DNA of 38,146 nt from Acidimicrobiaceae bacterium (GCA_002722525.1 PBMJ01000027.1:1-38146), one strand, 5' to 3'; counted from the stretch's first letter, positions 16,416-24,769 are shown. A program made the numbers and translations. Notes: generated from the sequence alone by a model not told the origin.

Positions 16416-16421
16416 TACTGT
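16416..16421 (+). promoter_or_regulatory. Putative -10 box of a leaderless ribF transcript
   Basis: TACTGT matches TANNNT and ends 6 nt before the ATG at 16428. No Shine-Dalgarno is near the start (an AGGGG lies about 17 nt away, too far). The geometry is the same as at xerC, rimO, cinA and miaB. Inference. Confidence 0.42.
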
Positions 16422-16427
16422 TTCAAC

Positions 16428-17381
16428 ATGGCGATACAAATTATTAATGATCAATCGAGTATTCCAGATAATGCTCAAGGGACTGCAGCCACAATAGGGG
16501 TGTATGACGGCGTTCACCTAGGACACCGCCAGCTCCTTTCCCAACTTCGAGAGAAATCCAAAGAGCAAGGCCTTGCCACCGCAGTTATTACCTTTGATCA
16601 ACACCCGACGAGGGTAACCAGTCCTGAAAATGCTCCGAAATTATTAACATCCTTTTCCCAAAAGATGGAACTATTTGAATCGCAAGGAATTGATTACGCT
16701 TACATCATAAAGTTTGATAAGAGGCGGTCAATGACCCCAGCAGCAGAATTTTTCCAATCAGTCTTCGTGGAAGGTGTTAAAGCAAAGGCCATTATTGTTG
16801 GAGAAGATTTCCAATTTGGCCATAATCGAGAAGGGGACGTAACTTTTCTCAAACGAGAAGGAGCTAAGGAAAGCATTGAGGTTCAGGGTTTACCTCTCTT
16901 TCGGCATTCATCCTCACCTGGCGATGTGGTCTCATCAACAACTATTCGGATGAAGCTGACTGATGGAGATATGAAGATGGCTACAGAAATGCTAGGTCGC
17001 AGATTCGAGCTTGAGGGAACTGTTATGGAAGGGGACCAGCGAGGTCGCCAAATAGGTTTTCCAACGGCAAATTTATCTATTCCTAAAGAAATGCTGTTAC
17101 CCAGAGATGGAGTTTATGCATGCTGGTACAAGCGCCCCGACGGCTCAAGACACATGGCAGCTGTAAATATTGGCCTCCGACCGACTTTTCAAACAAATGA
17201 CAGTAAATCTGTTATTGAAGCGCACCTTATCGATTTTGACGCAGATCTATATGGAGAATCAGGCCACATAGAGTTTGTGGAGTATCTAAGAGAAGAGCAG
17301 CAATTTGATGGGGTCGATGCCCTTGCTGCCCAATTGAAATCGGATGTTGAAGTATCCCAATCCATACTGGGAGCCGTTTAA
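16428..17381 (+). CDS. ribF: Bifunctional riboflavin kinase / FAD synthetase
   Basis: RibF phosphorylates riboflavin to FMN and then adenylates it to FAD. The N-terminal nucleotidyltransferase domain (about 1-185) has the GVYDGVHLGHRQLL motif; most homologues have Phe where this has Tyr. The segment DFQFGHNREGDV follows. The C-terminal flavokinase domain (about 188-312) has GRQIGFPTANLSIP, with DGVYACW and the NIGLRPTF loop. The length of 317 residues is standard for the bifunctional enzyme. The truB-ribF-rpsO order is usual in Actinobacteria. The start region lacks a Shine-Dalgarno but carries a TANNNT box, so it may be transcribed on its own as a leaderless mRNA. Confidence 0.95.
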   Translation: MAIQIINDQSSIPDNAQGTAATIGVYDGVHLGHRQLLSQLREKSKEQGLATAVITFDQHPTRVTSPENAPKLLTSFSQKMELFESQGIDYAYIIKFDKRRSMTPAAEFFQSVFVEGVKAKAIIVGEDFQFGHNREGDVTFLKREGAKESIEVQGLPLFRHSSSPGDVVSSTTIRMKLTDGDMKMATEMLGRRFELEGTVMEGDQRGRQIGFPTANLSIPKEMLLPRDGVYACWYKRPDGSRHMAAVNIGLRPTFQTNDSKSVIEAHLIDFDADLYGESGHIEFVEYLREEQQFDGVDALAAQLKSDVEVSQSILGAV

Positions 17382-17478
17382 CTTTATAAAAATAGTTCTT
17401 AGGTGTAGTTTCTTCTCTACGCTGGTAGCCTTCGATCGTTCAATAAAGATTATTTTTTTGAGAATATTTGCTCTTTCG

Positions 17479-17520
17479 TTCGGAAATCGGCGATTGGGCA
17501 GGGTAAAAGACCCGAAGGAA
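17479..17520 (+). promoter_or_regulatory. Possible rpsO leader structure
   Basis: In the 150-bp ribF-rpsO spacer, GGGT (17501-17504) can pair with ACCC (17510-17513). TTCGG (17479-17483) can pair with CCGAA (17512-17516), sharing bases with the first stem. The GAAGGA Shine-Dalgarno of rpsO overlaps the last arm. S15 is known to control its own mRNA through competing or pseudoknotted leader folds in several bacteria. Here the stems are short and the assignment is tentative. Confidence 0.3.
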
Positions 17521-17531
17521 AAAATTTAACG

Positions 17532-17801
17532 ATGGCAGCTAACCTCCCACCGAAAAACGAAACAATCGGGAAACACCGTCTTCATGAGTCGGATACTGGA
17601 TCTCCAGAAGTTCAGATTGCGTTATTAACTGACCGAATTGACCATTTGACTGAGCACTTAAAGGTTCATAAAAAAGATCACCATAGTCGACGAGGTTTGC
17701 TTATGTTGGTAGGCCGTCGTCGTCGAATGCTCGACTATGTCAGAAAGAATGATGTAGAGCGTTATAGAGAGATCATCTCAGCGCTTGGTCTTCGCCGATA
17801 G
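17532..17801 (+). CDS. rpsO: 30S ribosomal protein S15
   Basis: S15 is a primary 16S rRNA-binding protein. The 89-residue product has the normal length and the conserved HESDTGSPEVQIALLTDRI, LTEHLKVHKKDHHSRRGLLMLVGRRRRMLDYV and YREIISALGLRR segments. The start is an ATG with a GAAGGA element about 12 nt upstream. It precedes pnp by 241 bp. The rpsO-pnp pairing is conserved in many bacteria, and the spacer between them contains an extended RNA hairpin that may be an RNase target. Confidence 0.98.
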   Translation: MAANLPPKNETIGKHRLHESDTGSPEVQIALLTDRIDHLTEHLKVHKKDHHSRRGLLMLVGRRRRMLDYVRKNDVERYREIISALGLRR

Positions 17802-17915
17802 TTATAAGTCATCACTTCAGGGTTTATCTGGTAGAAATCGGATACCCTAGAAATAGAAATAGTAAACTACTATAAGGAATAAACAAAAAACAATCCCGCT
17901 GCGATAAGTCAGCTG

Positions 17916-17972
17916 CCAGTTGAAGCGGCCTGAGTATTCTTTGATTTGGGCCTCTTCAACTGGGAAGTTGAA
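17916..17972 (+). promoter_or_regulatory. pnp leader: long stem with a competing hairpin
   Basis: Arm A (CCAGTTGAAG, 17916-17925, plus GGCC 17927-17930) pairs with arm B (GGCC 17949-17952, plus CTTCAACTGG 17954-17963). This gives 14 pairs with one internal mismatch and an 18-nt loop. Arm B can instead pair with arm C: TTCAACT (17955-17961) with AGTTGAA (17966-17972) around a GGGA loop. The two folds exclude each other. In E. coli and Streptomyces, stems before pnp are cut by RNase III as part of PNPase control; a similar role here is inference. Confidence 0.65.
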
Positions 17973-17990
17973 CTCTGTAGCTGGTGGTCA

Positions 17991-18028
17991 CCGGAACGTC
18001 CGGAGCCAAAGATTAAGGCATTCGCCTT
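17991..18028 (+). promoter_or_regulatory. Two small hairpins just before the pnp ribosome-binding site
   Basis: CCGGA (17991-17995) pairs with TCCGG (17999-18003) around ACG. AAGGC (18015-18019) pairs with GCCTT (18024-18028) around ATTC. The second ends shortly before the AAAGGAG Shine-Dalgarno (18031-18037) and the ATG at 18043. They could modulate pnp translation together with the larger stem upstream. Confidence 0.4.
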
Positions 18029-18042
18029 GAAAAGGAGTTCAA

Positions 18043-20436
18043 ATGGCTGAAGCCATTTCAGTATCTAGCGCAATAGGCGCCGAAGAGAAAGTATTATCAT
18101 TAGAAACCGGCGTCCTTGCTGGTCAAGCTAATGGTGCGGTTGTAGTGACCATAGGGAGAACCAAAGTTCTTGTCACTGCAACATCTAATAAAAATGTCCG
18201 ACCCGGAACTGATTTTTTTCCACTTACAGTTGATTTCGAAGAGAGAAATTATGCAGCAGGGAAAATACCGGGTTCTTTCTTCCGAAGAGAAGGAAGAGCA
18301 AGTGAAACAGCGATCTTAGCTTGCCGTCTGACTGACAGGCCTCTAAGACCTTTATTTCCAGAAGGATTTAGAAATGATGTACACATAGTAGCGACGGTTC
18401 TTGGAGCTGATCAGGAGAATCCGTATGATGTGCCAGCTATTAATGCTGCTTCAGCAGCACTGTGTATTTCGGATATACCTTTTCAAGGCCCACTTGGATG
18501 TGTCCGAATTGCGTATGACCAGAACGGAGAATGGGTTTCTCTTCCGACGTATGAGGAAGGGGAAGAATCAACATTTGAAATGGTTGTTGCAGGCCGATTG
18601 CTTGATGATGGCGACGTGGCTGTCATGATGGTGGAAGCTGGAGGAACACCTGAGTCCTGGAAGTATTACGAAGAAGGTGCTCCAAAAGTTGATGAAGGTG
18701 TCCTTGCTGCAGGATTAGAGTTTGCTAAAGGGCCGATTAAAGATGCTATTTCTCTTCAATCAGAATTAGTTCAGGTTGCTGGAGCAAAGGAAACTATGGA
18801 AGTAGAGATAGCTGTCGACTACAGCGAAGAGATTTTTGCTGCTGTTGAAGAAAAAGGTGCAGATTTAATCACTGAAAGCCAGAAGATAGCTGATAAATCG
18901 GCAAGAGGTGAAGCCGAAGCTCTTGCAGCCTCGAAGATTAAAGAAGACCTATCAGAAACATTTGATGATGAAGATGCTGAAAAGCAGATTAGTGCAGCAA
19001 TCCGTTCTTTAACCAAAAGCATAGTCAGAAAGAGGATCGTAGAAGACGGCCTTAGGATAGATGGTAGAACTGCAGCTGACCTTCGCCCTATATCCAGCGA
19101 TGTTGGGATGATCCCTACTGCTCATGGTTCCGGACTTTTCCAACGCGGCGAAACTCAAGTTCTCAATATCACTACTTTGGGAACGAAGAGAATGGATCAA
19201 ATGATCGATGGGATAGATCCCATAACCCGTAAGCGGTATATGCATCATTACAATTTCCCACCATTTTCGACAGGTGAAGCCGGATTTATGCGTGGTCCAA
19301 AGCGACGCGAAATCGGTCATGGTGCTCTTGCTGAGCGTGCCCTTCTTCCAGTTATTCCAAGTGAAGAAGAATGGCCCTATACCCTCCGACTCGTCTCGGA
19401 AGTTATGTCATCAAATGGATCTTCATCTATGGCTTCTGTTTGCTCTTCCAGCCTATCTCTGATGGATGCGGGAGTTCCTATCAAAGCTCCTGTGGCTGGA
19501 ATCGCTATGGGGCTTGTTTATGCTGAAGGAAAGTATACGGCATTAACTGATATTCTTGGAGCCGAAGATGCATTTGGAGATATGGACTTTAAAGTAGCCG
19601 GAACATCAGACTTCATTACAGCCCTTCAATTAGATACAAAGATTGATGGTATCCCCGCAGAAGTTTTAGCTGCTGCTCTTAACCAAGCGAAAGAAGCTCG
19701 ATTGGCAATCCTTGATGTGATGAAAGCAGCAATCTCCGAACCTCGAGATGATGTTAGTGATGTAGCGCCAAAGATTATTAGCTTCGAGATACCACTCGAT
19801 AAGATAGGTGAAGTTATCGGCCCCAAAGGTAAGGTAATCAACGCTATGCAGCAGGAGACTGGTGCAGAGATCATCGTTGATGATGATGGAGTTGTTGGCA
19901 CCGTAGCTATAGCCGGAACTGATCGTGATGCGGTTTACGAAGCTGAACGTCAAATTAACCTAATCCTTGACCCTCCGACAGCTGATGTGGGGGAGACCTA
20001 CGCAGGTAAAGTTGTTAACATTACTAATTTTGGAGCGTTTGTTAATATTCTTCCTGGGCGAGACGGATTGTTGCATATTTCTAAAATCGGAGGCAATAAG
20101 CGTATTAATAAGGTCGAAGATGTGCTCGAATTAGGTCAAGAAGTGGAAGTTCGCGTTGAAGACATTGATCCAAACGGAAAGATAAGCCTAGTTCCCGTAG
20201 AAGATGGCTCTTCTAAAGAAAACGTTGACGATGGGAATGATAACGATGAGAAAATTCCTGAAAAGACCGAAGGTAAAAATGAATCAACCAATGATGATGC
20301 TAGAAGCTTTGAAGATGAGTTCGAAGAAGGTTTAGTCGCTGATCTCGGTGATCTAGGACCTCAAGCTGTGGGCAGAAGGAATTCTGGTAACAACTCAAAT
20401 CGTAAAGGTAAAGGACGAGGCGGGAGAAACAGATAG
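18043..20436 (+). CDS. pnp: Polyribonucleotide nucleotidyltransferase (PNPase)
   Basis: PNPase degrades RNA from the 3' end with phosphate and can add tails in reverse. The 797-residue protein has two RNase PH-like domains. The first includes TDFFPLTVDFEERNYAAGKIPGSFFRREGR; the second includes DGRTAADLRPI, SNGSSSMASVCSSSLSLMDAGVPI and KVAGTSDFITALQLDTKI. A KH domain has VIGPKGKVI (about residue 590) and an S1 domain starts near 650 (YAGKVVNITNFGAFV). The last 75 residues form a strongly acidic stretch followed by a short Arg/Gly/Asn/Lys-rich basic end, which is longer than usual. The start has a clear AAAGGAG Shine-Dalgarno. The 5' leader is highly structured. Confidence 0.98.
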   Translation: MAEAISVSSAIGAEEKVLSLETGVLAGQANGAVVVTIGRTKVLVTATSNKNVRPGTDFFPLTVDFEERNYAAGKIPGSFFRREGRASETAILACRLTDRPLRPLFPEGFRNDVHIVATVLGADQENPYDVPAINAASAALCISDIPFQGPLGCVRIAYDQNGEWVSLPTYEEGEESTFEMVVAGRLLDDGDVAVMMVEAGGTPESWKYYEEGAPKVDEGVLAAGLEFAKGPIKDAISLQSELVQVAGAKETMEVEIAVDYSEEIFAAVEEKGADLITESQKIADKSARGEAEALAASKIKEDLSETFDDEDAEKQISAAIRSLTKSIVRKRIVEDGLRIDGRTAADLRPISSDVGMIPTAHGSGLFQRGETQVLNITTLGTKRMDQMIDGIDPITRKRYMHHYNFPPFSTGEAGFMRGPKRREIGHGALAERALLPVIPSEEEWPYTLRLVSEVMSSNGSSSMASVCSSSLSLMDAGVPIKAPVAGIAMGLVYAEGKYTALTDILGAEDAFGDMDFKVAGTSDFITALQLDTKIDGIPAEVLAAALNQAKEARLAILDVMKAAISEPRDDVSDVAPKIISFEIPLDKIGEVIGPKGKVINAMQQETGAEIIVDDDGVVGTVAIAGTDRDAVYEAERQINLILDPPTADVGETYAGKVVNITNFGAFVNILPGRDGLLHISKIGGNKRINKVEDVLELGQEVEVRVEDIDPNGKISLVPVEDGSSKENVDDGNDNDEKIPEKTEGKNESTNDDARSFEDEFEEGLVADLGDLGPQAVGRRNSGNNSNRKGKGRGGRNR

Positions 20437-20517
20437 TCTCCCTCTCTGCTTCCCTTTACAGAGCATAACAATCACATCATTTCGAGTAATTAGCGCACAG
20501 TGCCCTCGCCACCGTGG

Positions 20518-20523
20518 CACAAT
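20518..20523 (+). promoter_or_regulatory. Putative -10 box of a leaderless dapB transcript
   Basis: CACAAT lies 6 nt before the ATG at 20530, in the position of the TANNNT boxes before xerC, ribF, rimO, cinA and miaB. It matches less well (first base C). There is no Shine-Dalgarno. Tentative. Confidence 0.3.
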
Positions 20524-20529
20524 CATAGT

Positions 20530-21297
20530 ATGACTATAAAAGTTGGAGTACTAGGTGCATCAGGACGCATGGGCTCAGAGGTGTGTAGAGCTGTCATCAA
20601 TGACCATGACACTTCTCTAGTATTAGCGATAGATGAGTTGAATGTTGGCGAAAACGTAACTGGTTGTGATTTGAGCATTACCGATGATTTTTCGGCACTC
20701 GAAGATGCTGATGTAATAGTAGATTTCACAGTTGCTGATTCGGCTAGGGAAAATCTACAACGTGTGGCGAAAGCAGGGATTCATGCCGTAGTAGGAACTT
20801 CAGGATTAACGGAATCAGACATCGCAACATTAGGTAGCCTGTTTAAAGATAGTAATTGTGTCGTAGCCTCAAATTTTGCTATCAGTGCTGTTTTGATGAT
20901 GCGCTTTTCGGAAATGGCGGCCCCACATTTCAATAATGTTGAAATCATCGAGTATCACCACAACTCAAAGATTGATGCTCCATCAGGCACAGCGCTAACA
21001 ACAGCTGAGCGAATAAGTGCATCATCTTCCGAATGGGACGAAAGCTCTACAAGTAACCGCATACTTGAGGGAGCTAGAGGGGGGATAACAGAAGACGGTA
21101 TCACAATACACAGTGTTCGTATGGAAGGGATGGTCGCTCACCAAGATGTGATTTTTGGAACAGAAGGACAGACGCTTACTATTCGCCAAGATAGTTATGA
21201 CCGCTCATCATTTATGCCTGGGGTGTTACTAGCAGTTAAAAAAGTGGGGGACTTCCCTGGCATCACGCTAGGACTTGAAGCACTGCTCAACCTATGA
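20530..21297 (+). CDS. dapB: 4-hydroxy-tetrahydrodipicolinate reductase
   Basis: DapB reduces the DapA product to tetrahydrodipicolinate in the DAP/lysine pathway, using NAD(P)H. The nucleotide-binding loop GVLGASGRMG (residues 6-15) is at the N-terminus. VGTSGL, the catalytic EYHHNSKIDAPSGTA segment and the C-terminal GDFPGITLGLEALL are present. I take the ATG at 20530, giving 255 residues, because the Rossmann strand begins right after it; a GTG 30 nt upstream would add residues not typical of the family. The stop overlaps the SURF1 gene in an ATGA, so translation is coupled. The 93-bp spacer after pnp holds no strong terminator. Confidence 0.96.
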   Translation: MTIKVGVLGASGRMGSEVCRAVINDHDTSLVLAIDELNVGENVTGCDLSITDDFSALEDADVIVDFTVADSARENLQRVAKAGIHAVVGTSGLTESDIATLGSLFKDSNCVVASNFAISAVLMMRFSEMAAPHFNNVEIIEYHHNSKIDAPSGTALTTAERISASSSEWDESSTSNRILEGARGGITEDGITIHSVRMEGMVAHQDVIFGTEGQTLTIRQDSYDRSSFMPGVLLAVKKVGDFPGITLGLEALLNL

Positions 21298-22049
21298 GAA
21301 AAGCGATTGTTCATGTTTTGATAGGAGCTGCTGTAATCATCATGGTCTTTATGGGCCTCTGGCAGCTAGATCGGCTCGACACTAAACAGAAATTAAATCA
21401 AGAAGTACAAGAAAGAACAGCCGCTACTCTCTTACCAATAGAAGAAGTAGTCGCAGCAAATGACCAATGGGCAGTTGGGGAATCTCTAAAATTTAGAAGA
21501 ATTACTGCAATAGGCGAGTATCGAGATGAGGACAGTGTCCTAATAAGAAACCGTTCGCTAAACGGGGCTCCGGGGTATTGGCTCCTCACACCCCTCCTTA
21601 TTCAGGAAGGCCTAGCAGTCATTGTCAATAGGGGATGGATTCCACTAAGTGCAGAAGACTTTTCTCCCGAAACAGTCGGAGAGGTACGAATCAGTGGCCT
21701 TATTCGAGAAACGACAGAAGCATCTGGTTTGCAGAAAAGTGATCGTCCAGATGGTGTCTTAGAAAGCTTTGGCCGAGTGGATCTCAAGCGATATCAAGAA
21801 CAATTGAGCTATGGGATATATCCTGTTTTCATACAACTGGAGTTCCAAGAGCCAGAAACTCAAGATCAAGGCCTACCACTTAAGCTCGAAATCCCCAATT
21901 TTGATGACGGCCCCCACCTCAATTATGCAATCCAATGGTTCTGTTTTGCTGCAGTATTTGCTATTGGATATCCAGTTGTTTTATGGCGAAATAAGAAAAA
22001 AACCGGAGGAAAAGCCAAACATTCGGAGATTCCAATCGACTATCTTTAG
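21294..22049 (+). CDS. SURF1-family cytochrome oxidase assembly protein
   Basis: The 251-residue protein has the SURF1 plan: one membrane helix near the N-terminus (about residues 5-22, ending in LGLWQLDRL-like GLWQLDRLDTKQ), a large outer domain, and a second helix near the C-terminus (about 215-235). Conserved features are FRRITAIGEYRDEDSVLIRNRSLNGAPGYWLLTPL, VNRGWIP and the HLNYAIQWFCFA stretch entering the last helix. Known role: assembly or haem insertion of the haem-copper oxidase. It starts within the dapB stop (ATGA) and sits between dapB and dapA, an odd place for a respiratory factor; in several Actinobacteria thyX occupies the position next to dapA. Confidence 0.88.
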   Translation: MRKAIVHVLIGAAVIIMVFMGLWQLDRLDTKQKLNQEVQERTAATLLPIEEVVAANDQWAVGESLKFRRITAIGEYRDEDSVLIRNRSLNGAPGYWLLTPLLIQEGLAVIVNRGWIPLSAEDFSPETVGEVRISGLIRETTEASGLQKSDRPDGVLESFGRVDLKRYQEQLSYGIYPVFIQLEFQEPETQDQGLPLKLEIPNFDDGPHLNYAIQWFCFAAVFAIGYPVVLWRNKKKTGGKAKHSEIPIDYL

Positions 22050-22121
22050 TTACGTATTCGTAAAGAACTACTTCAAAGCGCTGCTATTCTCAAAGTAATG
22101 GCTTGTTAACGAAAGGCAACA

Positions 22122-23036
22122 ATGGCTCGATTCGGTAAAGTTTTAACCGCTATGGTTACGCCCTTCGGCGAATCAGGAGATTTAGATCTTGAAGTTGCCG
22201 CATCTCTTGCAAATTGGCTTATAGCTAATGGTAACGATGGCCTAGTTGTAGCTGGAACAACAGGAGAATCACCAACCCTGACTCATGACGAGCAAACTGA
22301 ATTGATCGCAACCGTAGTGAATGCAGTTGGCGCTCCTGTAATCGCAGGAGCTGGCAGTAACGACACCAGTGCTGCTATCGAGCTAACTCAAAAAGCAGAT
22401 CAGGCTGGTGCCTCCGCAATTTTAAGCGTAACCCCCTATTATAACCGACCCTCACAAGCTGGATTATTGGATCACTTCCGAGCGATAGCAGGAGCGACCG
22501 AACTTCCTATCGTTCTCTATGACATACCCACTCGAAGTGGAAGAAAAATTGAAACCGAGACTCTACTTGAACTTGCACATACTGTAGACAATATTGTGGC
22601 CCTCAAAGACGCAGCTGGAGACCCATCGGAAACAGCATATTTCTTGTCAGAAGCTCCCAAAGATTTTGAAGTATATTCAGGCGACGATTCATTAACTTTG
22701 CCACTTATGGCTATTGGGGCAGTGGGGGTTATCGGTGTAGCTACCCATTGGACAGGATCTGAGCATCAAAAAATGATGCTTGCTATCGAAAACGGGAATC
22801 TTGAAGAAGCAGTAAGAATAAACGCAAACTTACAGGAATCTTTTCTATATGAGTCATCTCTTGAAGCTCCCAACCCAATCCCAACGAAGGTAATGATGGA
22901 GTTAATCGGCTTCCAGGTAGGAAAAGGGCGCCCTCCAATGCATTCTGTGCCACCTAACCTCCGAGACCTAGCAGTAAAAGTCTTAGCAGAAACTGAAATT
23001 GGGAAAAGCATCGAGTCAGATCGATCAGGAGACTAA
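22122..23036 (+). CDS. dapA: 4-hydroxy-tetrahydrodipicolinate synthase
   Basis: DapA condenses pyruvate with aspartate semialdehyde, the first committed step to DAP and lysine. It is a TIM-barrel Schiff-base aldolase. The Schiff-base Lys162 is in VALKDAAGD, the catalytic Tyr is in YYNRPSQAGL, and the substrate-binding GTTGESPTL loop is intact. The length of 304 residues is normal. The ATG at 22122 has GAAAGG about 7 nt upstream. It is followed closely by the RNase J gene, the same dapA-rnj pairing found in mycobacteria and other Actinobacteria. Confidence 0.97.
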   Translation: MARFGKVLTAMVTPFGESGDLDLEVAASLANWLIANGNDGLVVAGTTGESPTLTHDEQTELIATVVNAVGAPVIAGAGSNDTSAAIELTQKADQAGASAILSVTPYYNRPSQAGLLDHFRAIAGATELPIVLYDIPTRSGRKIETETLLELAHTVDNIVALKDAAGDPSETAYFLSEAPKDFEVYSGDDSLTLPLMAIGAVGVIGVATHWTGSEHQKMMLAIENGNLEEAVRINANLQESFLYESSLEAPNPIPTKVMMELIGFQVGKGRPPMHSVPPNLRDLAVKVLAETEIGKSIESDRSGD

Positions 23037-23046
23037 TCCCAAAACT

Positions 23047-24708
23047 ATGGAAAAAGTACGAATAACCTTTCTGGGAGGTTTAGGGGATATCGGTAGAAAT
23101 TGTGCCGTTATCGAGACCCTAAACCAGATACTAATTCTAGATTGTGGTCAGCTATTCCCTGATGAATACATGCCTGGAGCAAATTCAGTGCTTCCTGACC
23201 TGCCATACCTTTTGGATAGAAAAGAAAAGATCGTTGGATGTATAACGACTCATGCCCATGAAGACCACATCGGAGCTCTTCCTTATCTCCTTGAACATAT
23301 AGAACTACCTATCTATGGATCTTCGTTTACTCTTGGAATGATTAGAAATCGGTTAGAGGAGCGCCAACTTCTAAATCGTTGTGAGTTAATAGAGGTAAGT
23401 GACGGTGAAAAGATCGCTATTGGGGATTTTCCCTGCGAGTTTTTACCTGTAACTCATTCTGTTCCTGCAGGTTTGATATCTGCAATCGAAACCCCTCAAG
23501 GCTTAATCGTTCACTCCAGTGACTTCAAGTTAGACCTGAATCCGGTTGATGGCCGACTAACTGATTTAAATCGAATCGCCGAGCTTTCCAGAGATCCAGG
23601 TATCCGCCTCTTGCTTTGCGATTCAACGAATTCGGATATGCCAGGGAGCACCATCTCCGAGTCCGATATCGCTATTTCCTTGGATAAGGCATTTAAATCC
23701 AATGAAAGTAACCGAATTATTGCAGCATGCTTTGCAAGTCATGTCCATCGAGTCGAGCAAATTGCTACGACAGCAATCAACGCAGGGAGAAAGATTTCCA
23801 CATTAGGGCTATCAATGAAAAAAAATCTTTCCCTAGCCCGCCAGTTGGGGATCCTAGAAATTAAAGAAGAGCACCTCGTAGATATTGATGACACTCGTGA
23901 CTACCCTCCACACGAAATATGCATTATCAGCACTGGAACACAGGCTGAGCCTCGTTCGGCTTTAGCTATGGCCGCAACTGGGCAAAGTCGTTGGATCTCC
24001 ATAGGTGCACAGGACTCAGTTATCCTATCGTCGAGGGCTATTCCTGGGAATGAAGAGCGTGTAGGAAAAATGATAAATGCCCTTATGAAACGAGGCGCAG
24101 ATGTTCTGCATTCAGACCATCTAGGACTTCACACTTCGGGGCATGGAAAACAGGAAGAGCTTCAATCACTTCATCAGGCTTCCAATCCGGATTGGTTCGT
24201 TCCAGTTCACGGAGAATATAGACATCTGGTTGCTCACAAAGACCTAGCTGTTGAGATCGGTATGCCTGCCGAAAGAATTCTCCTTGCTACAGACGGCGAC
24301 CAGATTGTACTTACTGACGACGGAATGGAACTTATAGAAAAAGTTACTTCAGGAGGTTACCCATTTGTGCAAGGGAGGATCCTTGAATATGAACACCAAA
24401 TATTCTCTGATAGAAGAATTCTCGGGAAAGAAGGATTCGTAATTGCAACAGTGCAAATTGCTAAAAAAGATAATGAAATCCTGGGAGATCCACAGATTGT
24501 TAGTAGAGGCTGGGTAAGTGCTCACACAGCCAACAGGCTTGAAGAAGAGATCGCAATCGCGGTCAAAAAAGGAGTTCAAAAAACACTTCTTATGGAAGAT
24601 GCAACAGATCAAGATTTAGAGCAACGAGTTAGGAGAATCACTGGGAGTCTCGTAAATGAATTAACAGGTCGTAGGCCTATGATTATCCCTATCGTTCGAA
24701 AAGTATGA
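23047..24708 (+). CDS. rnj: Ribonuclease J
   Basis: RNase J is a zinc-dependent metallo-beta-lactamase/beta-CASP nuclease with 5'-3' exonuclease and endonuclease activity, used in mRNA decay and rRNA maturation. The metal-binding THAHEDHIGALPYL motif (His69, His71, Asp73, His74) is complete. LGGLGDIGRN opens the protein, FLPVTHSVP and the LIVHSSDFK segment follow, and the beta-CASP part has SRAIPGNE, with HTSGHGKQEEL and VPVHGEYRHL after it. The ATG at 23047 gives 553 residues, in line with actinobacterial RNase J. The frame is open further back to a TTG at 22999 inside dapA, which is less likely. It lies 10 bp after dapA and must share its transcript. Confidence 0.96.
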   Translation: MEKVRITFLGGLGDIGRNCAVIETLNQILILDCGQLFPDEYMPGANSVLPDLPYLLDRKEKIVGCITTHAHEDHIGALPYLLEHIELPIYGSSFTLGMIRNRLEERQLLNRCELIEVSDGEKIAIGDFPCEFLPVTHSVPAGLISAIETPQGLIVHSSDFKLDLNPVDGRLTDLNRIAELSRDPGIRLLLCDSTNSDMPGSTISESDIAISLDKAFKSNESNRIIAACFASHVHRVEQIATTAINAGRKISTLGLSMKKNLSLARQLGILEIKEEHLVDIDDTRDYPPHEICIISTGTQAEPRSALAMAATGQSRWISIGAQDSVILSSRAIPGNEERVGKMINALMKRGADVLHSDHLGLHTSGHGKQEELQSLHQASNPDWFVPVHGEYRHLVAHKDLAVEIGMPAERILLATDGDQIVLTDDGMELIEKVTSGGYPFVQGRILEYEHQIFSDRRILGKEGFVIATVQIAKKDNEILGDPQIVSRGWVSAHTANRLEEEIAIAVKKGVQKTLLMEDATDQDLEQRVRRITGSLVNELTGRRPMIIPIVRKV

Positions 24709-24745
24709 CCAAAAGTTTTGCTATTATCCATAGGTCAGGTTGCTG

Positions 24746-24769
24746 ATAGGGCACCCCGAAATGTCCTAT
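24746..24769 (+). terminator. Hairpin after rnj, possible terminator without a U-tract
   Basis: Bases 24746-24753 pair with 24762-24769 (8 pairs including one G-U) around a CCCCGAAA loop. No T-run follows, so it would be a non-canonical terminator of the kind proposed in Actinobacteria. The right arm overlaps a TATAGT sequence (24767-24772) that could equally be the -10 box of ftsK. Uncertain. The rest of the 143-bp spacer shows no gene. Confidence 0.3.

Noticed and set aside
17344..17529. Small frame between ribF and rpsO (61 codons)
   Set aside because: It begins inside ribF and has low-complexity hydrophobic content without a start signal. The region is better explained as the rpsO leader.
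20444..20463. CTCTG/CAGAG hairpin after pnp as a terminator
   Set aside because: Only five pairs with a 10-nt loop and no T-run; too weak to call.
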